From: Ceriagrion tenellum
Lineage: Eukaryota; Arthropoda; Insecta; Odonata; Coenagrionidae
Length of the DNA stretch: 64,000 nt
NCBI GenBank assembly: GCA_963169105.1
Contig: OY720634.1
Span: 152,031,584-152,095,583, forward strand
Reading direction: 5' to 3'
Below are positions 14,901 through 26,746 of the stretch, one piece after another. The translations under genes and the position numbers were made by a program. Under the pieces are notes generated by a model. That model was given only the letters and a program-made list of their open reading frames with translations. It made no database searches and was not told the DNA's origin. Position 1 is the stretch's first letter. Every line of letters starts with the position of its first letter.

Positions 14901-15845
14901 GGTGGGGGGATATAGGGATCCGTGCTAGTTCGCTCGTGTTTCGATACGTATAATTCATATTTCGTGCGACGTAATATCGAGAGCGTGTCTGGATTATATG
15001 AATGATGATAAATGGCCACCCCTCACCATCATGGCTGAATGGCTTTGGTGGGGGGATATAGGGATCCGTGCTAGTTCGCTCGTGTTTCGTTACGTATAAG
15101 ACATATTTCGTGCGACGTAATATCGAGAGCGTGTCGGGATTAGATGAATGATGATAAATGGCCACCCCTCACCATCATGGCTGAATGGCTTTGGTGGGGG
15201 GATATAGGGATCCGTGCTAGTTCGCTCGTTTTTCGATACGTATAATACATATTTCGTGCGACGTAATATCGAGAGCGTGTCTGGATTAGATGAATGATGA
15301 TAAATGGCCACCCCTCACCATCATGGCTGAATGGATTTGGTGGGGGGATATAGGGATCCGTGCTAGTTCGCTCGTGTTTCGATACGTATAATACATAGTT
15401 CGTGCGACGTAACATCGAGAGCGTGTCGAGATAAGATGAATGATGATAAATGGCCACCCCTCACCATCATGGCTGAATGGCTTTGGTGGGGGGATATAGG
15501 GATCGGTGCTAGTTCGCTCGTGTTTCGATACGTAAAATTCATATTTCGTGCGACGTAATATCGAGAGCGTGTTGGGATTAGATGAATGATGATACATGGC
15601 CACCCCTCACCATCATGGCTGTATGGCTTTGGTGGGGGGATATAGGGATCTGTGCTAGTTTGCTCGTCTTTCGATACGTATAATACATATATCGTGTGAC
15701 ATAATATTATGGAGAGGTTGTCGGGATTAGATGAAGGATGAGAAATTGCCAATGAGTTAGTGGTAGTTCTCTTATGTTTTGGTAAGTGTTTCAATTATTG
15801 TACATGTGATGTGGTTGAATATTTTTAATGTAACGTAGGTACATA

Positions 15846-15990
15846 CATGGCCTATCCTCACTATATCTGCTGAATGGCCTTACATAGGCAGTTAGGTAAT
15901 CTTTATATTTTATTTTCTTATTATCTTCATTTGTTTTTTATTTTTTTGTATATGGGCGATAGGGATCTTTGATATTGATCGTACTTCCTC
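15846..15990. repeat. Decayed satellite monomer beyond the array edge
   Basis: Past the last good monomer, two blocks still align with the consensus. ATGGCCTATCCTCACTATAT at 15847 resembles the start of the G-rich half. ATAGGGATCTTTGATATTGA at 15959 resembles the following part. They are separated by about 60 bases of AT-rich insertion. This is typical of an array edge where homogenisation has stopped. Confidence 0.45.
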
Positions 15991-17897
15991 TGATTTTTGT
16001 TAGGTAATAATTAGGACAGATGTGTCGTAAATGATTTTTTTTTAACTATTACATTCTTTTACCTTAATTTATACTGATATCACCACCATATACAACATCA
16101 ATCTCCAGATCTCATCTTTGGGGGAGTGAAACTTTTCCATGTCCCTACTGCTGTTTCTTCAGTTTCCCCAGCTCTCTGAAGTCCTGTGGTGTGGTGTGTT
16201 GTGTTAGTGCATGGTCATTTTTTAGTGAAAGTGAATTGTGTTATATTCGTGTGCATCGAGGGATCGTCGATGGAAAGCTGAGACACAACCGCCGTGGGAC
16301 CTAGCTGTAATTCGGTAGGGAGCATCTCCTCTCCTTGCATGCAATCTAGGTCTGGTGCCGCGGTTCCCGACCTGTCATGTTAGTTTCTCACTTGACGTTA
16401 GATAATAGTATGGAAGTCAGGATATACTTCCCTTTTTTCAGTAGGTTATCTTTTTCAGGTACCCCTAACTTGAATTTCCCATTAACTTATTAGGTGTGCG
16501 TGCTACAGGTTGGGAATCGCGGCCCTAGCGAGCATGAATCTACATTACTAACAAAACCACTTTTGGGAAGGGGGGTGATTTTAAAGTTGCTATTTGTTCT
16601 TACTTTAGGTAGGTTTTGTAAACTAGACAACTATAAGTTGGTGCTTCTTGTTGCTCGGCTTATTTTAATGACCATTCGTGGTTTCTTATTACTACCAAAA
16701 GAGGTATAAATTAAGAGCTTCTGCAATCCAGGTAGACTTCTTTACCATTTATGCAGTAAACCATTGTTTAAAGCAAATTACACTGAAAGTCTTACTGTTC
16801 TTTCACATGCTAGGGCCCTGTTTGGGCTTAAAGGATTATTAGTCCCATATTGATTGTCCTGTCTTCGGTTTCTCTTGGCATTAGGTAATAGTCATCCCCA
16901 TCAATTAGGTTCCACATAGGGCTAGGAAACTAATCTGTGGGATTCCTGAGGTGGGACTGTCAATATGGGACTTAACCATTTAAGAGTGTGGAGGGAGAAT
17001 TAAAGTGATTTAGCTGAAAAATTAGGTAGGACCTTTAAGGCTTTGCTGTTCTCACTTAAAGACGACACTGCACTTGATTTAGTGCCCTTTATCAGACACT
17101 ATTGCCTTTGTATGCCTTATATTATGATATTTTACCCGAAAGAAAATGGCTATTCCTGTGATGGCATAAGCCCACAATAGTAAACTATGCTTGCATAGTT
17201 CTGGTAATGATAATGACTTGCCTTGAAAATTAGGTAGGGTAAAGTACTTGGTATATCATGATGAAATTGTATGCCATAATATTACTGATCCCTGTATGTC
17301 TACGAGATAGACATAGAATAAAATGGTTATATCAGTATTTTACATGGATTATATTTGTTACTTATACTTTATATAAATTAAAACAATTTTTTTTTAATAG
17401 TGTGGATGTTTTAAATAATTGTTTGCCTTTATTCCAGCTGTATTATGTTCATGATTGTCTGTGTACTCTATTGTGTAACCTTTGATAATCTTTTCTTTGG
17501 CTCCTCAAAATATCTTCACACAATCTGTTTTGTAAATTGTCGGCCTCTCCAGGTCATTGCATAACTTGTTTGCAGAAGCTGAATGCCTCAATTTAAATGA
17601 AAAAGTTTATTTGAACTTTTTTCTTTTGCCTTTGAGGTCATTGCATGTACTCTTGTCACAGTCACTCTGCATTCAGTGTAATATTCTACTTCTGCTAATT
17701 AAATAAAAATTAATTGGAGAATGGCCTTAAATGGAGTGCACACTAAGTTCTTTTAAAATCATTTACATAATTATCTGCCTGAAATGTTTCTATTTGATGA
17801 AAATAATTCCCTTGGGTAACTCGCTATTGCCATTTTTCTTGACACCTTTTTTCCCAGTAGGTTTTATTCCTAGCAAAATACTAATGCCACTCTTTTC
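15991..17897. other. AT-rich region, no gene seen
   Basis: No convincing coding sequence. A moderately GC-rich patch near 16240-16380 could be an exon or promoter remnant, but no open frame or splice pair supports that. The interval nearer 17.9 kb could be the 3' untranslated region of the minus-strand exon candidate at 17898-18105. Confidence 0.3.
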
Positions 17898-18105
17898 TTA
17901 ATTGCCATGATTGAACCGGAGTTGCTGCCGCTGCTTTCCCCATAAAATGCCATCCTTCATTGGGAGATAACGACTGCGCTCTCTTCCTCCGGCTTTTGAT
18001 ATCTCCCTCTGCTGTTGGTCGTGGCTCTCCTGTTTGCTGCTCAGCATCTCGTGGATTTCACCAGCATATAAGAATCTATCTGCTTCACTGCTTGCTTTAG
18101 ATATT
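17898..18105 (-). CDS. Candidate terminal coding exon of an unrecognised gene
   Basis: On the minus strand an open frame of about 69 codons ends in TAA at 17898-17900. It begins directly after an AG at 18106-18107 (TTGCAG), which could be a 3' splice site, although its pyrimidine tract is poor. The stretch is clearly richer in GC than its flanks. It encodes a hydrophilic, charged product with segments such as SEADRFLYAGEIHEML and a basic stretch near GGRERSRYLPMKDG, as expected for a real exon rather than chance AT-rich frame. There is no ATG at the open end, which also fits an internal or terminal exon. I do not recognise the protein. No partner exon could be placed with confidence in the next 6 kb. 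The alternative is a retained fragment of a processed pseudogene. Confidence 0.35.
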
Positions 18106-21100
18106 CTGCAATTTTGTAATGTCACATTATCAATGTTATTTGTGAAGTCTCTTACATGGCAATTCCCATTTCAATAGGCATTACTCATATGTTCGAATTT
18201 GACTATAAGGATTACTATTATATTCAGTTTGTTTTTGTATAATTACTTCATGAACCCATACAGAATGTTAAATGCTCACTTTCTCAGCATTTATGAAAAT
18301 TTTCATCAAGCTATTGCATCAGCATGTTTACATGTTTCAATATTCTATTACAATATTTTTTCTTTTAAAACTCATGTCCTTGCATGTTTTTTTAAACTGA
18401 GATGCAAGTCTATTTTCCTGCACATCTAAATATGATTAGTGTACTTTTTGGAATTATATTAACATAAGTGTCTAGTTTTTTACTGTTTAAAACTATTTAA
18501 TTAATTTTTCATGCATTTGGAAACTTATTTCATTTCTGTCAAATTTCATGTATACATTGTGGAGAATGATAGAGGAGACAACCCAATTTAGCCCCTGTTA
18601 GACCACATTTAATTTTGATTTTTCACTGTTCTCAGTCCTGAATATGAAAATTATTATCCTGCCCGAAGAACTGTTATCAAAGGGATCTGCCTCAGTACAT
18701 GTAATCAACATTAATAAATGTGAAAGCTACATTTGTTGTGCTAGCCTGAGTATCATTGTTCTACATTAAAAAATTATTGCATAATTGAACCTGAATTGGC
18801 ATTTTCTGTTGAATGAGGTTTGGCTGTGAGACTTCCTTTTGAAATAAATGGTTTGAATATAATAATTAGTTTTCATTCCTTGAGTGTCCAGCTTCCTTGC
18901 TCCTTTGTTGACTTGTCTAGTGGAAGTATATCATAGTTGCTTAGGTAATTCTGCGTAGCTTGATTTTTTTCAAAGTTTTGTGATAAGACTTAGTCTAAAC
19001 TTGAGCAAAGTAATTTATTTTTTAGGGGCACAAGTATATTGCCCTAACATTGATCTGTATTGTCTTGTCAGAATATTTGCCAAGGTAAAAGAATATTTGA
19101 AAAGGTTATAATACCTACCAAACTCTGTTGTAATTCGTTGGAAAGTGAAGCATAAGGAAGGAGTACTGTCGAGGGAAGCAGAAAATGTGTTAGTGCTATC
19201 TTCCCAACATTATTACATGGATGCAAAACTGCATATGACATGATAACATAAATGGCACCGGAAATGCAATTGGATTTGGCTTCTTGAGAACCACATTTTA
19301 TATGATAGCAGATGAAATCTGTTAAGAATATTAGTTGAATGCTTCATTTTTGGAGAGACAAGGAATTCATTTGCTTTTTTTGTTTTGGCAGTGTAAAGTA
19401 TTGGGAAGATAGTAAATAAATAGGTAGGTATTCAATGGGAAATTGTTTTGGAGGAAGCAGTAGACCTTTTAAGTCTTGGTCGAATGTTGTAGAGGTCTTC
19501 ATTTTCTAAATATTAGGAGAGCCCAAATGACGAGTGCCAGAAAAAGGAGGGACGTTTGCAAGGAGATGGTGCTATTGTGGAAATTAATGTAAATGGTGCC
19601 ACTTATCTGGAGTTAACTGCAATGATAACATTCATCAACTTCTCTGGCATTAAAAGGGATGGGTATACATGTGAATATAATGATGGTTTACCCAGTCTTC
19701 CATCTTGAGGTATTACAGCTTCTGATAAAATATCACGTGTCGGTTGGTGAGTATTTATTAAATCTGGCACCAAGCATGTGCTCTGCACAACAATCTCTCC
19801 CTAATTAGCCATGGGCTCACCTTTGACAGTTTAATTTACTGTAGAATGATTTGATCCTTTCCAGGCATATAGTACCACTGACAATACTAATGAAGTCTAT
19901 AGCAAAATTAATGATTGTGGAGGTTGCCAACCAAACATTGGCCAATAAATACCTGCCCTGATGGAAAACCCATGTGGACTTCATTAATTTACAGCAGTCA
20001 ATGCATCTTACCCCACTCGTTAAGGATCTCTCCCCCCACCGTATAAAATACGTAATCTCCTTCTGTGGCAAAACCCTTGTAAAATTAACATGGATCAGCA
20101 GGAACTTCACTGATAGAATGAAACAAGTGGCACTGAAAGCCTAAGGTGGCAGAGAGTTAAGCTATCATGCATTATTACCAAATCTCTCTGAACATGATAA
20201 ATTAATGATCTGTCAGGCTATATAAGGGAAAGTAACCAGCCCTTAGCTTAAGTAATGAGGGAAGGTATTTGGAATACACAGCTCAAGTCTACCAAGCCAT
20301 TTAGATTGAAGGTAATTGTTTTGAGACTGGCTGATCTCTGAACTTTGAATTCACAAGTTTTTTTCCAGATTAAAGAAGTAATCTTGTGAGCAATTGCAGG
20401 AAAAGAAATTAAACCTCAACATTAGCATTGTTAGTTTAAAAGGCATTGAGGTTTGATTCGTGAAAATACCATGAAAGCCCCCTTATTCTAACCTATTGCA
20501 AAGTGAAAATATTAGCATGAATTTGCATGAATGTTACCAGGGAAAAAGATTAATTGGTACATCACATATCAAGCTATGACTGCTAATTTTTTATGGTTAA
20601 TTGCACTGCAGTGTGTGAAAAACATACCAAATAAGAAAATGTGCCCAAATGGATCTCTTAAGCTAAATATAAGGATAAATATTAGGTGGATATTGTATGA
20701 TTTCAGTTGTGTTATCCCTCATATTCTCACAGTAACACCTTTCCCCCAACATCAATCTGTATCCCACTATTTCCTGATATCCACCTAGCATCCAGAAAAC
20801 ATTGATTTCAGCATGGGTAATAAATTGATTAAATGGCTGTCACCTGATACCCACTTCCACGTACAATACCAAACAATTCTAACCAAGTACAACAATATGC
20901 TTGCCACACTCTTGTTAATTGAGTGATAGAATTAAATTTAACTTATATAGTTTTACCTTGTTTTACATTGTAATTTTTTGTGGCAAAACAACATACAAAC
21001 ATTATTAAATCCCTTATTACTGAAAAACTCTATAAAAATTATCCTAATACTTCACAAAAACTCAGTACCTAATGAATATATTTCATCAGCATGAAGAAAC

Positions 21101-24100
21101 ATATGTCACATGTATAGACCTGAAAATGCTGGGTTTATTTTACTGCAGGTTTGTGTGTTCTTTTTCCTTAAGATCTTATTTTTTACTGTGGAAGTAGTTA
21201 TTTAAAAAAACGTTTCTTTTCAGTAGAGGAGAAATTGAGGTTAAACTCTTACCTTGAGCATAAGCAGTTGTAATTACATTTCACCTAAAGGCAGAAATGA
21301 CCGGGGAAAATTATATTATTAATGATACTAATGAATACTTTACTGTCCAAGTTCATATTTTTAAATTTTAGAATTGTTCACTGAAAAAGATGGCATGTAC
21401 TACTACAATCCTCAAGTGATGTAGTTTTTTGAATTAAGCAATTTGAGAACTGAACTAAGATTGGACATTCTCACAGAAAACAGCAAACAACATAAGTTTT
21501 AGTTATGCATAAACTCACATTGTTCTTAGTTTTCAAATGCACTAATGGCATAGTGAATTAGTTTAAAATATCCCAAAAACATTACTCGTAGAAAGATTCT
21601 CCCCTCATTTCTGCCGGCTCACGTCTTCCAACATCTGTTATCCACCTCCAATAATTTTCTCCTGGCTCTTTTAATAGCTCTTAGTGTGTATGTATTACTC
21701 TTGAGTCATGTACTCCTACTGACGTGGGGAAGTGATGTTAGATAGTGTGAATGGAAGGGCAATTATAGAATGTAGACATTAGAGGAGCATGGGCAGTGGA
21801 TGGATAAGAGGCTGTCATAGGGCAGTAGGAGGGGGGGCGGTGTGAAGGATGGTGCATGGGCATGATGGCTCTCTCTGACATGAGATGTGTTCTAGAGCTG
21901 AGTTTGGAGTGGTAAGAAACCTAAAACCTCAGTAGCAGAGGACATTATCACAACGTTGCAGCAACAAGCACAATGTTACATGGCAACAAGAACATTGCCA
22001 GAACGTTACATCGATGTCCACGCATAATGTTATCATTTCATATTGAGGCAACATGTGTGCAATGTTTATGTTAGCTGTTTTTAAAATATATGTTTTATCT
22101 AGCACCAACTACCCTAGTAAAAATTTTGTGTGAAATTTATGAGAAGTAAGTGTTAATGACATGTGAAATCCTCATTTTGTGTGAAATTTCTGCGTAAAGT
22201 ACGTGAAGTTTTCATAATTTATGAGAAATATTTTGAGGGTTTTTGGCTCAGACTACTCTAATGTGTGAGTTTTATATGAAATATCTGTGAAACCTCCATA
22301 GTCTGACTCCAGTGTATGAGTTTTATGTGAAATATCTGTGATACCCCCACAGTTTCTTCATTATTCACATCCTTGCCCAAGGTCTCCATCATCAGCTCCC
22401 TTGTATCGTCGAACCAGTTATCACAGTCCATAAGAGCACTGAATATTTCTCCCGAGATTACAAGTCATACTGTACAAATTTTACCCATGTTGGATAACAG
22501 GAAGAGACTTTGAAATCCCTAATCGGTATTATTCAAGAGAAAAAATAATAGTTAAAATTTTACAACTGGCAAATGTTAGTGAAAATACTCCAGCTTATGC
22601 AAGCTGTAAGAGATTAGGAAGCTGTCCCTCACCAATCTTCCTCTTTAACAATCACTCATACTGACAGCCAACTGCAATTCCTAATCAACTGACAGCCACA
22701 ACTTATGAATGATTCTAAAACACAAATGCAAATACTTTAAATACATGTACATACCTAAATACCTGGGAAAATAAATTGTAAACACGCAATAATGCTATGG
22801 GATTAGAAGGGGCACTCAGCTACCAGTAAGATATTATACTTGGTGTTATTTTACAAATACTACAACATTTAATAGTAAACTGCAGCAAAATAGACTTTAT
22901 TTGATAAAAGCATTTATTTTAAGTAGAATATCACTTGGTGCATGGATAAACAACGGCAGTATACATACTTCATTTAAAGATCTCAAATGCAAAGCCCTCC
23001 TTAAGGATCCAAAGTTTTGACATAATTGGCGAGCACAGTTGGAAAAAACTTCTAATCGAATGAATCGAATTTTTCACAAATGACACATTGAAATAGTTTG
23101 ATTTTTCCCTGGTTTCATCATGACGAAAACCTATAAAGGAAAAGTACAATTTTAGACCATCAAGCTCCTAAACCCTTAACTATTTTTAATTTTTAAAAAT
23201 TGAGAATTCAGAAATATTTGTGAAATACTTCACACATTTGGATCGCATGAACATATATGTACTACATTTTTTGTATTACTAATGTAGATGATATCGAAGC
23301 ATAAAATTCTTACCCTTGACGTTGATGCTATAAATTATAGCCTCTGACTTAGCTATCTCACACTACGGCTGGAAGCACGCCTCATCGAAATCTTAAATAA
23401 AAATAATATAATTTAAATGGAGCAAAATACAATTTCACATCAACTTAGTGTACATTAGAGAAAGTATACCTACTGATGAAAATGACTTCACTGCATTAGT
23501 CTTATGAAAGGACTGCAGGTTAATAAGGTTATCGCTACAGTTAGTAAAATAACGGTAAACGTCCGCTTCCGTAACGCACTTTTTAAAATTTCTGATAGAA
23601 ATCATAGTATATCACGTAAATAACAGCGTTAAGTGAGAAGGGCTTAAATTTTTTTGTGTGGGTGACGAATGCGGACGTCTACCCATTGACAAGTTGACTA
23701 ATTTCCGACGGGCAATACAGTCACGACCGTCACGACAAAGTAACGGAACACCAAGGTAGTTGGCACACGTTAACAGCACACGGTAAGGAATCAGGAGAAC
23801 ATGGCATTTGGGTGCCAATTATTAGAGAGAGTAGAGGTAAAGGGTAGAGATAAAATGCTAAAAAATCGTTAAGAAAAATATTCTGTATTGAAAAAAGATG
23901 TAAGAGGGATTGAGAAAATGATAACTATCATAAAAATTTATTGAAATATATATGATAAAAAGTAAATCAGAGAAAGGGAAGAGAAGATATTGAAGGGAAA
24001 ATCCATCAGTCAGGGAAGAATCGGTCATTTGCACCGACTTTCTTTAAAGAAAATTATTAATAATAAATAGAAGAACTACTATAGCAAATGCCAACAGATC

Positions 24101-24165
24101 CTGATATCGAGAACTATTGTAATTCAGCCACAAAGTGGTGCTGTTCCGTTTGGACAGCGTAATAC
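18106..24165. other. AT-rich region with weak or decayed open frames
   Basis: No recognised gene. Minus-strand frames at 19603-19788 and 19817-20110 look somewhat codon-like. The second lies between an AG after a pyrimidine-rich tract and an AAG/GTGAGC donor-like junction, but neither translates to a family I know. Near 22263-22345 a short segment is repeated once with a 50-bp period (GTGTGAGTTTTAT, then GTATGAGTTTTAT). The rest reads as intron or intergenic sequence. Confidence 0.3.
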
Positions 24166-24169
24166 GGGA

Positions 24170-25510
24170 AGATTATCCATCAAATGAATGGAAAGCCGGG
24201 AATTTGCACTGTTTCCAGATATGAATGTATAGAGGATGAGTAGAAATCTTAACATTACAAACTTAAATAGGCCATGATACCTAGTTAACCTTGTTCCAAG
24301 CCTCAGAATCAGACATTTCCGGCTGGAGCCCGAGTAAACCTTAGTATTTCCAACACACGGTAAAGAAGTCGGGCATTTGCAATTACTTTCTTATGCCATT
24401 CGACAGAGAAGAAGTATTTCTACTGGTGTGTCGATTTATAATTGACTCCGATACCTAGTTTACTAGAAATCACGTGTCAATACTTACCTATTTCCTGCGG
24501 ATCCCCGACTTCCAGGTAGTATTTCCATCACACGGTATAGAAGTCGGGCATTTGCACCTTCTTTCTTCATATCATTCGACAGAGAAGAAGTATTTTAACT
24601 GGCGTGTCGATTTATGATAGACTCCGAATCCTAGTTTACTAGAAATCAAGTGTCAAAAATTACTTATTTCCAGCGGAACCCCGACTTCCAGGTAGTATTT
24701 CCATCATTCGGTATAGAAGTCGGGCATTTGCACTATATTTCTTTTTGGCAATATGTGAATTGACACTGTCTAATGTAATCCGAAATTTCAATCCCCTAGG
24801 AAACCTAGTTCACTAGTGATTTCAACATTTCTCGGGTTGCATCCTCGTCAGTTGTCATTCAGCACAACAGTTTCGCCAGCTGTTGTACTGAATGACAACT
24901 GACGCGGATGCAAACCGAGAAATGTTGGAAGCATTTGATCAACGCCGCGGAAACCTGCGAACTAACACTAGTTCACTTGTAATTTTGCCTCAAAGTCAGA
25001 TATTGCACCGTGGAATCAGGTTTCGCCGGCATATCGACCTCAATGAAGTATTTTCATCACACGGTATGAAAGCCGCGCATTTGCACTATGTTTCTCTACG
25101 TCAATGTTAAACAAAGAGGTAGTACTATAAGCCAACCGAATTTCAAGGGGCCATGATACCAAGTTCACCTAGATTTTAACCTCAGAATCAGAAATTTCCG
25201 GCCGGAACCCGACTGAACCGTAGTATTTCCAACACACGGTAAGTAAGCCAGGCATTTGCACCTTCTTTCTTCATGTCGTTCGACAGAGAAGAAGTATTTT
25301 AACTGGCGTGTCGATTTATGATAGACTCCGAATCCTAGTTTACTAGGAATCAAGTGTCAAAAATTACTTATTTCCAGCGGAACCCCGACTTCCAGGTAGT
25401 ATTTCCATCATTCGGTATAGAAGTCGGGCATTTGCACTATATTTCTTTATGGCAGTATGTGAATTGATACTATGTCTACCGTAATCCGAAATTTCAATAC
25501 CCTAGTTAAC
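24170..25510. repeat. Second tandem repeat, about 175 bp per unit, 7-8 units
   Basis: The landmark GTCGGGCATTTGCA (with variants) occurs near 24197, 24371, 24546, 24722, 25075, 25250 and 25426. Spacings are 174-176 bp, with one double gap filled by a palindrome. Units are diverged, but sets recur at multiples: 24558 matches 25262 (704 bp, four units) and 24271 matches 25150 (879 bp, five units). This is a short, older satellite unrelated in sequence to the 146-bp family. Other shared words are AGTATTTCCATCA, ACAGAGAAGAAGTA and CCTAGTTTACTAG. Confidence 0.8.
24819..24930. repeat. Palindrome with about 51-bp arms inside the 175-bp array
   Basis: The arms at about 24819-24870 and 24880-24930 are reverse complements with few mismatches; the inner parts are GTCAGTTGTCATTCAGC and its complement. 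They are separated by a loop of about 9 bases. The palindrome sits where one landmark of the tandem repeat is missing, while total spacing stays at about two units. It is therefore either an integral variant of the unit or a foldback insertion that replaced part of it. Confidence 0.8.
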
Positions 25511-25689
25511 CTTGCTCCTAGTAACCTAGATTGAAGAAATAAAAAAAACAAAAGTAATGAGATTCTCTAGAACGGAGATGGCGACGCTTGTGATAAAAGT
25601 TTGAGGACACAAACTCCATCAAGTGGAACACTTTCATAACTTAGGTAGCTCGGTAGAGGAAAACGGGCATTGTAGCAAAGACATATGGT

Positions 25690-26165
25690 AGAGAACAGCG
25701 CTAACTAAATAGGCGTTAGGTAATAGAAGAGAGTTGATGACGGGGAAAATGGGTAAGGATGTGAAGAAGAGGCTGGTGAAGAGCTTGAAATGGGGCGTAG
25801 CGTTGTATGGGGCAGAAACGTGGACCCTGTGAAAGGAGGACGAGAATAGGCTGCAGGCATTTGAGATGTGGGTGTGGAGATGGATGGAGAAGGTGAGGTG
25901 GACGGAGAGGAAGACTAACAAGGAAGTGCTTGAGATGATGGGCGAGGGAGGCTTTTGATTGATAATCGGAAGAGGTAGGGTAGATGGCTGAAGGATGAAA
26001 TATAGGGTGAGGATTTGCTGAAGAGTGGGATAGAGGGAAGGATTTTGGGCAAGAGGGTTAGGGGAAGGAAGAGAATGGGTTTGATGGACGGAATGAAGCT
26101 GAGTAGATCGTATGCAGAGGCGAAAGAAGATATACTAGAGGGAGGTAGGCCCCTGGATGTGTAAG
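25690..26165 (+). mobile_element. 3' fragment of an RTE-like LINE (copy 1)
   Basis: Forward-strand translation gives the C-terminal part of an RTE/BovB-type reverse transcriptase ORF. Recognisable pieces are the VALYGAETWT block, EDENRLQAFEMW and RWTERKTNKEVLEMM, ending near RSYAEAKEDILEGG. Stops and frameshifts interrupt it (for example the TGA after GAETWTL), so it is dead. The same family occurs at 51.85-55.58 kb (minus) and 58.8-61.05 kb (plus). Confidence 0.7.
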
Positions 26166-26746
26166 AAACCGGGAGAATATTCTTTGACATTCAACAAAAC
26201 CTACCTTTACCGGTATGATACATGTTATAAATAATATATAAACATCGTTCCGGAACGAAAGTATGCGCTTGGTTCCGGATTCAAATAACATCGGTGGCGG
26301 GGTGTGTGATTCATGCTACCCTCCTAGATAAGAATTGGAGCGGGAATAGTAGGATACGTTGGACGTCTGGAGAATACTGAGGGGCATTAGGATAAGGCAT
26401 TAGCTATCGATCTACTCCTTTCTGAAATGATGAATAAGTGTTTTAAAATGGTCTTGAGTTTTTCGACGCCAGGAAAATACGTGATGTGAAGATTAAGGAC
26501 GTCCTGGGGGAGCGTCGTCTTTGGAGCGTGGTGTGAAGTTAGCAGAGGAGGGAAAAATAGGTTTTTGAAAGTGGTTCGGGATCATTTCTATCAGTTAGAG
26601 TATTGTGAAGCTTGCTAAGGTATTCTTGAAGTTTCTCTTCAGAATGACAGATCCGGTGACCAAGGATCGAAAGGGAATAAGGAATCAAGTGCTTTGTGTG
26701 TTTGTTCTGGCAGCTGTTGCAAAGTAATTGTAATTCTTAGTTTGAG
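26166..26746. other. Intergenic stretch without recognised features
   Basis: No coding motif was found. The only notable point is CTTAGTTTGAGG at 26736-26747, directly before the large inverted repeat. It recurs at 27398-27409 on the far side and may be a target-site duplication. Confidence 0.3.

Larger units (their letters stand above)
1708..15752. repeat. 146-bp tandem satellite array, about 96 monomers
   Basis: A head-to-tail array of one monomer, all in the same orientation. I counted the consensus monomer at 146 bp, and successive identical landmarks fall 146 bp apart over nearly the whole block. The unit has a G-rich segment (TGGTGGGGGGAT), a CpG-rich segment with TTCGATACGTA, and a near-perfect dyad (ATATTTCGT, then GCG, then ACGTAATAT). 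Variants are 149 bp (five to six copies carrying TTATTGATAGC, for example near 2985, 3280, 4451, 5622 and 7664) and 148 bp (copies with TATATTATAC near 9977, 10707, 11731 and 12171). Monomers past about 12.4 kb more often carry GGATCC and AATTCATA. The 146-bp length equals the nucleosome core length. A centromeric or heterochromatic role is an inference. The minus-strand open frames inside it are by-products of the repeat. Confidence 0.97.

Noticed and set aside
1708..15752. CRISPR-like array
   Set aside because: The whole unit is conserved with no unique spacers, the period is far too long, and the surrounding sequence is eukaryotic.
1654..15794. Dozens of 63-153-codon minus-strand open frames in the satellite array
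   Set aside because: They repeat every 146 bases because the monomer happens to lack stops in some frames. The monomer is not a multiple of three, so each frame runs about two units and then ends. No variation pattern suggests protein selection.
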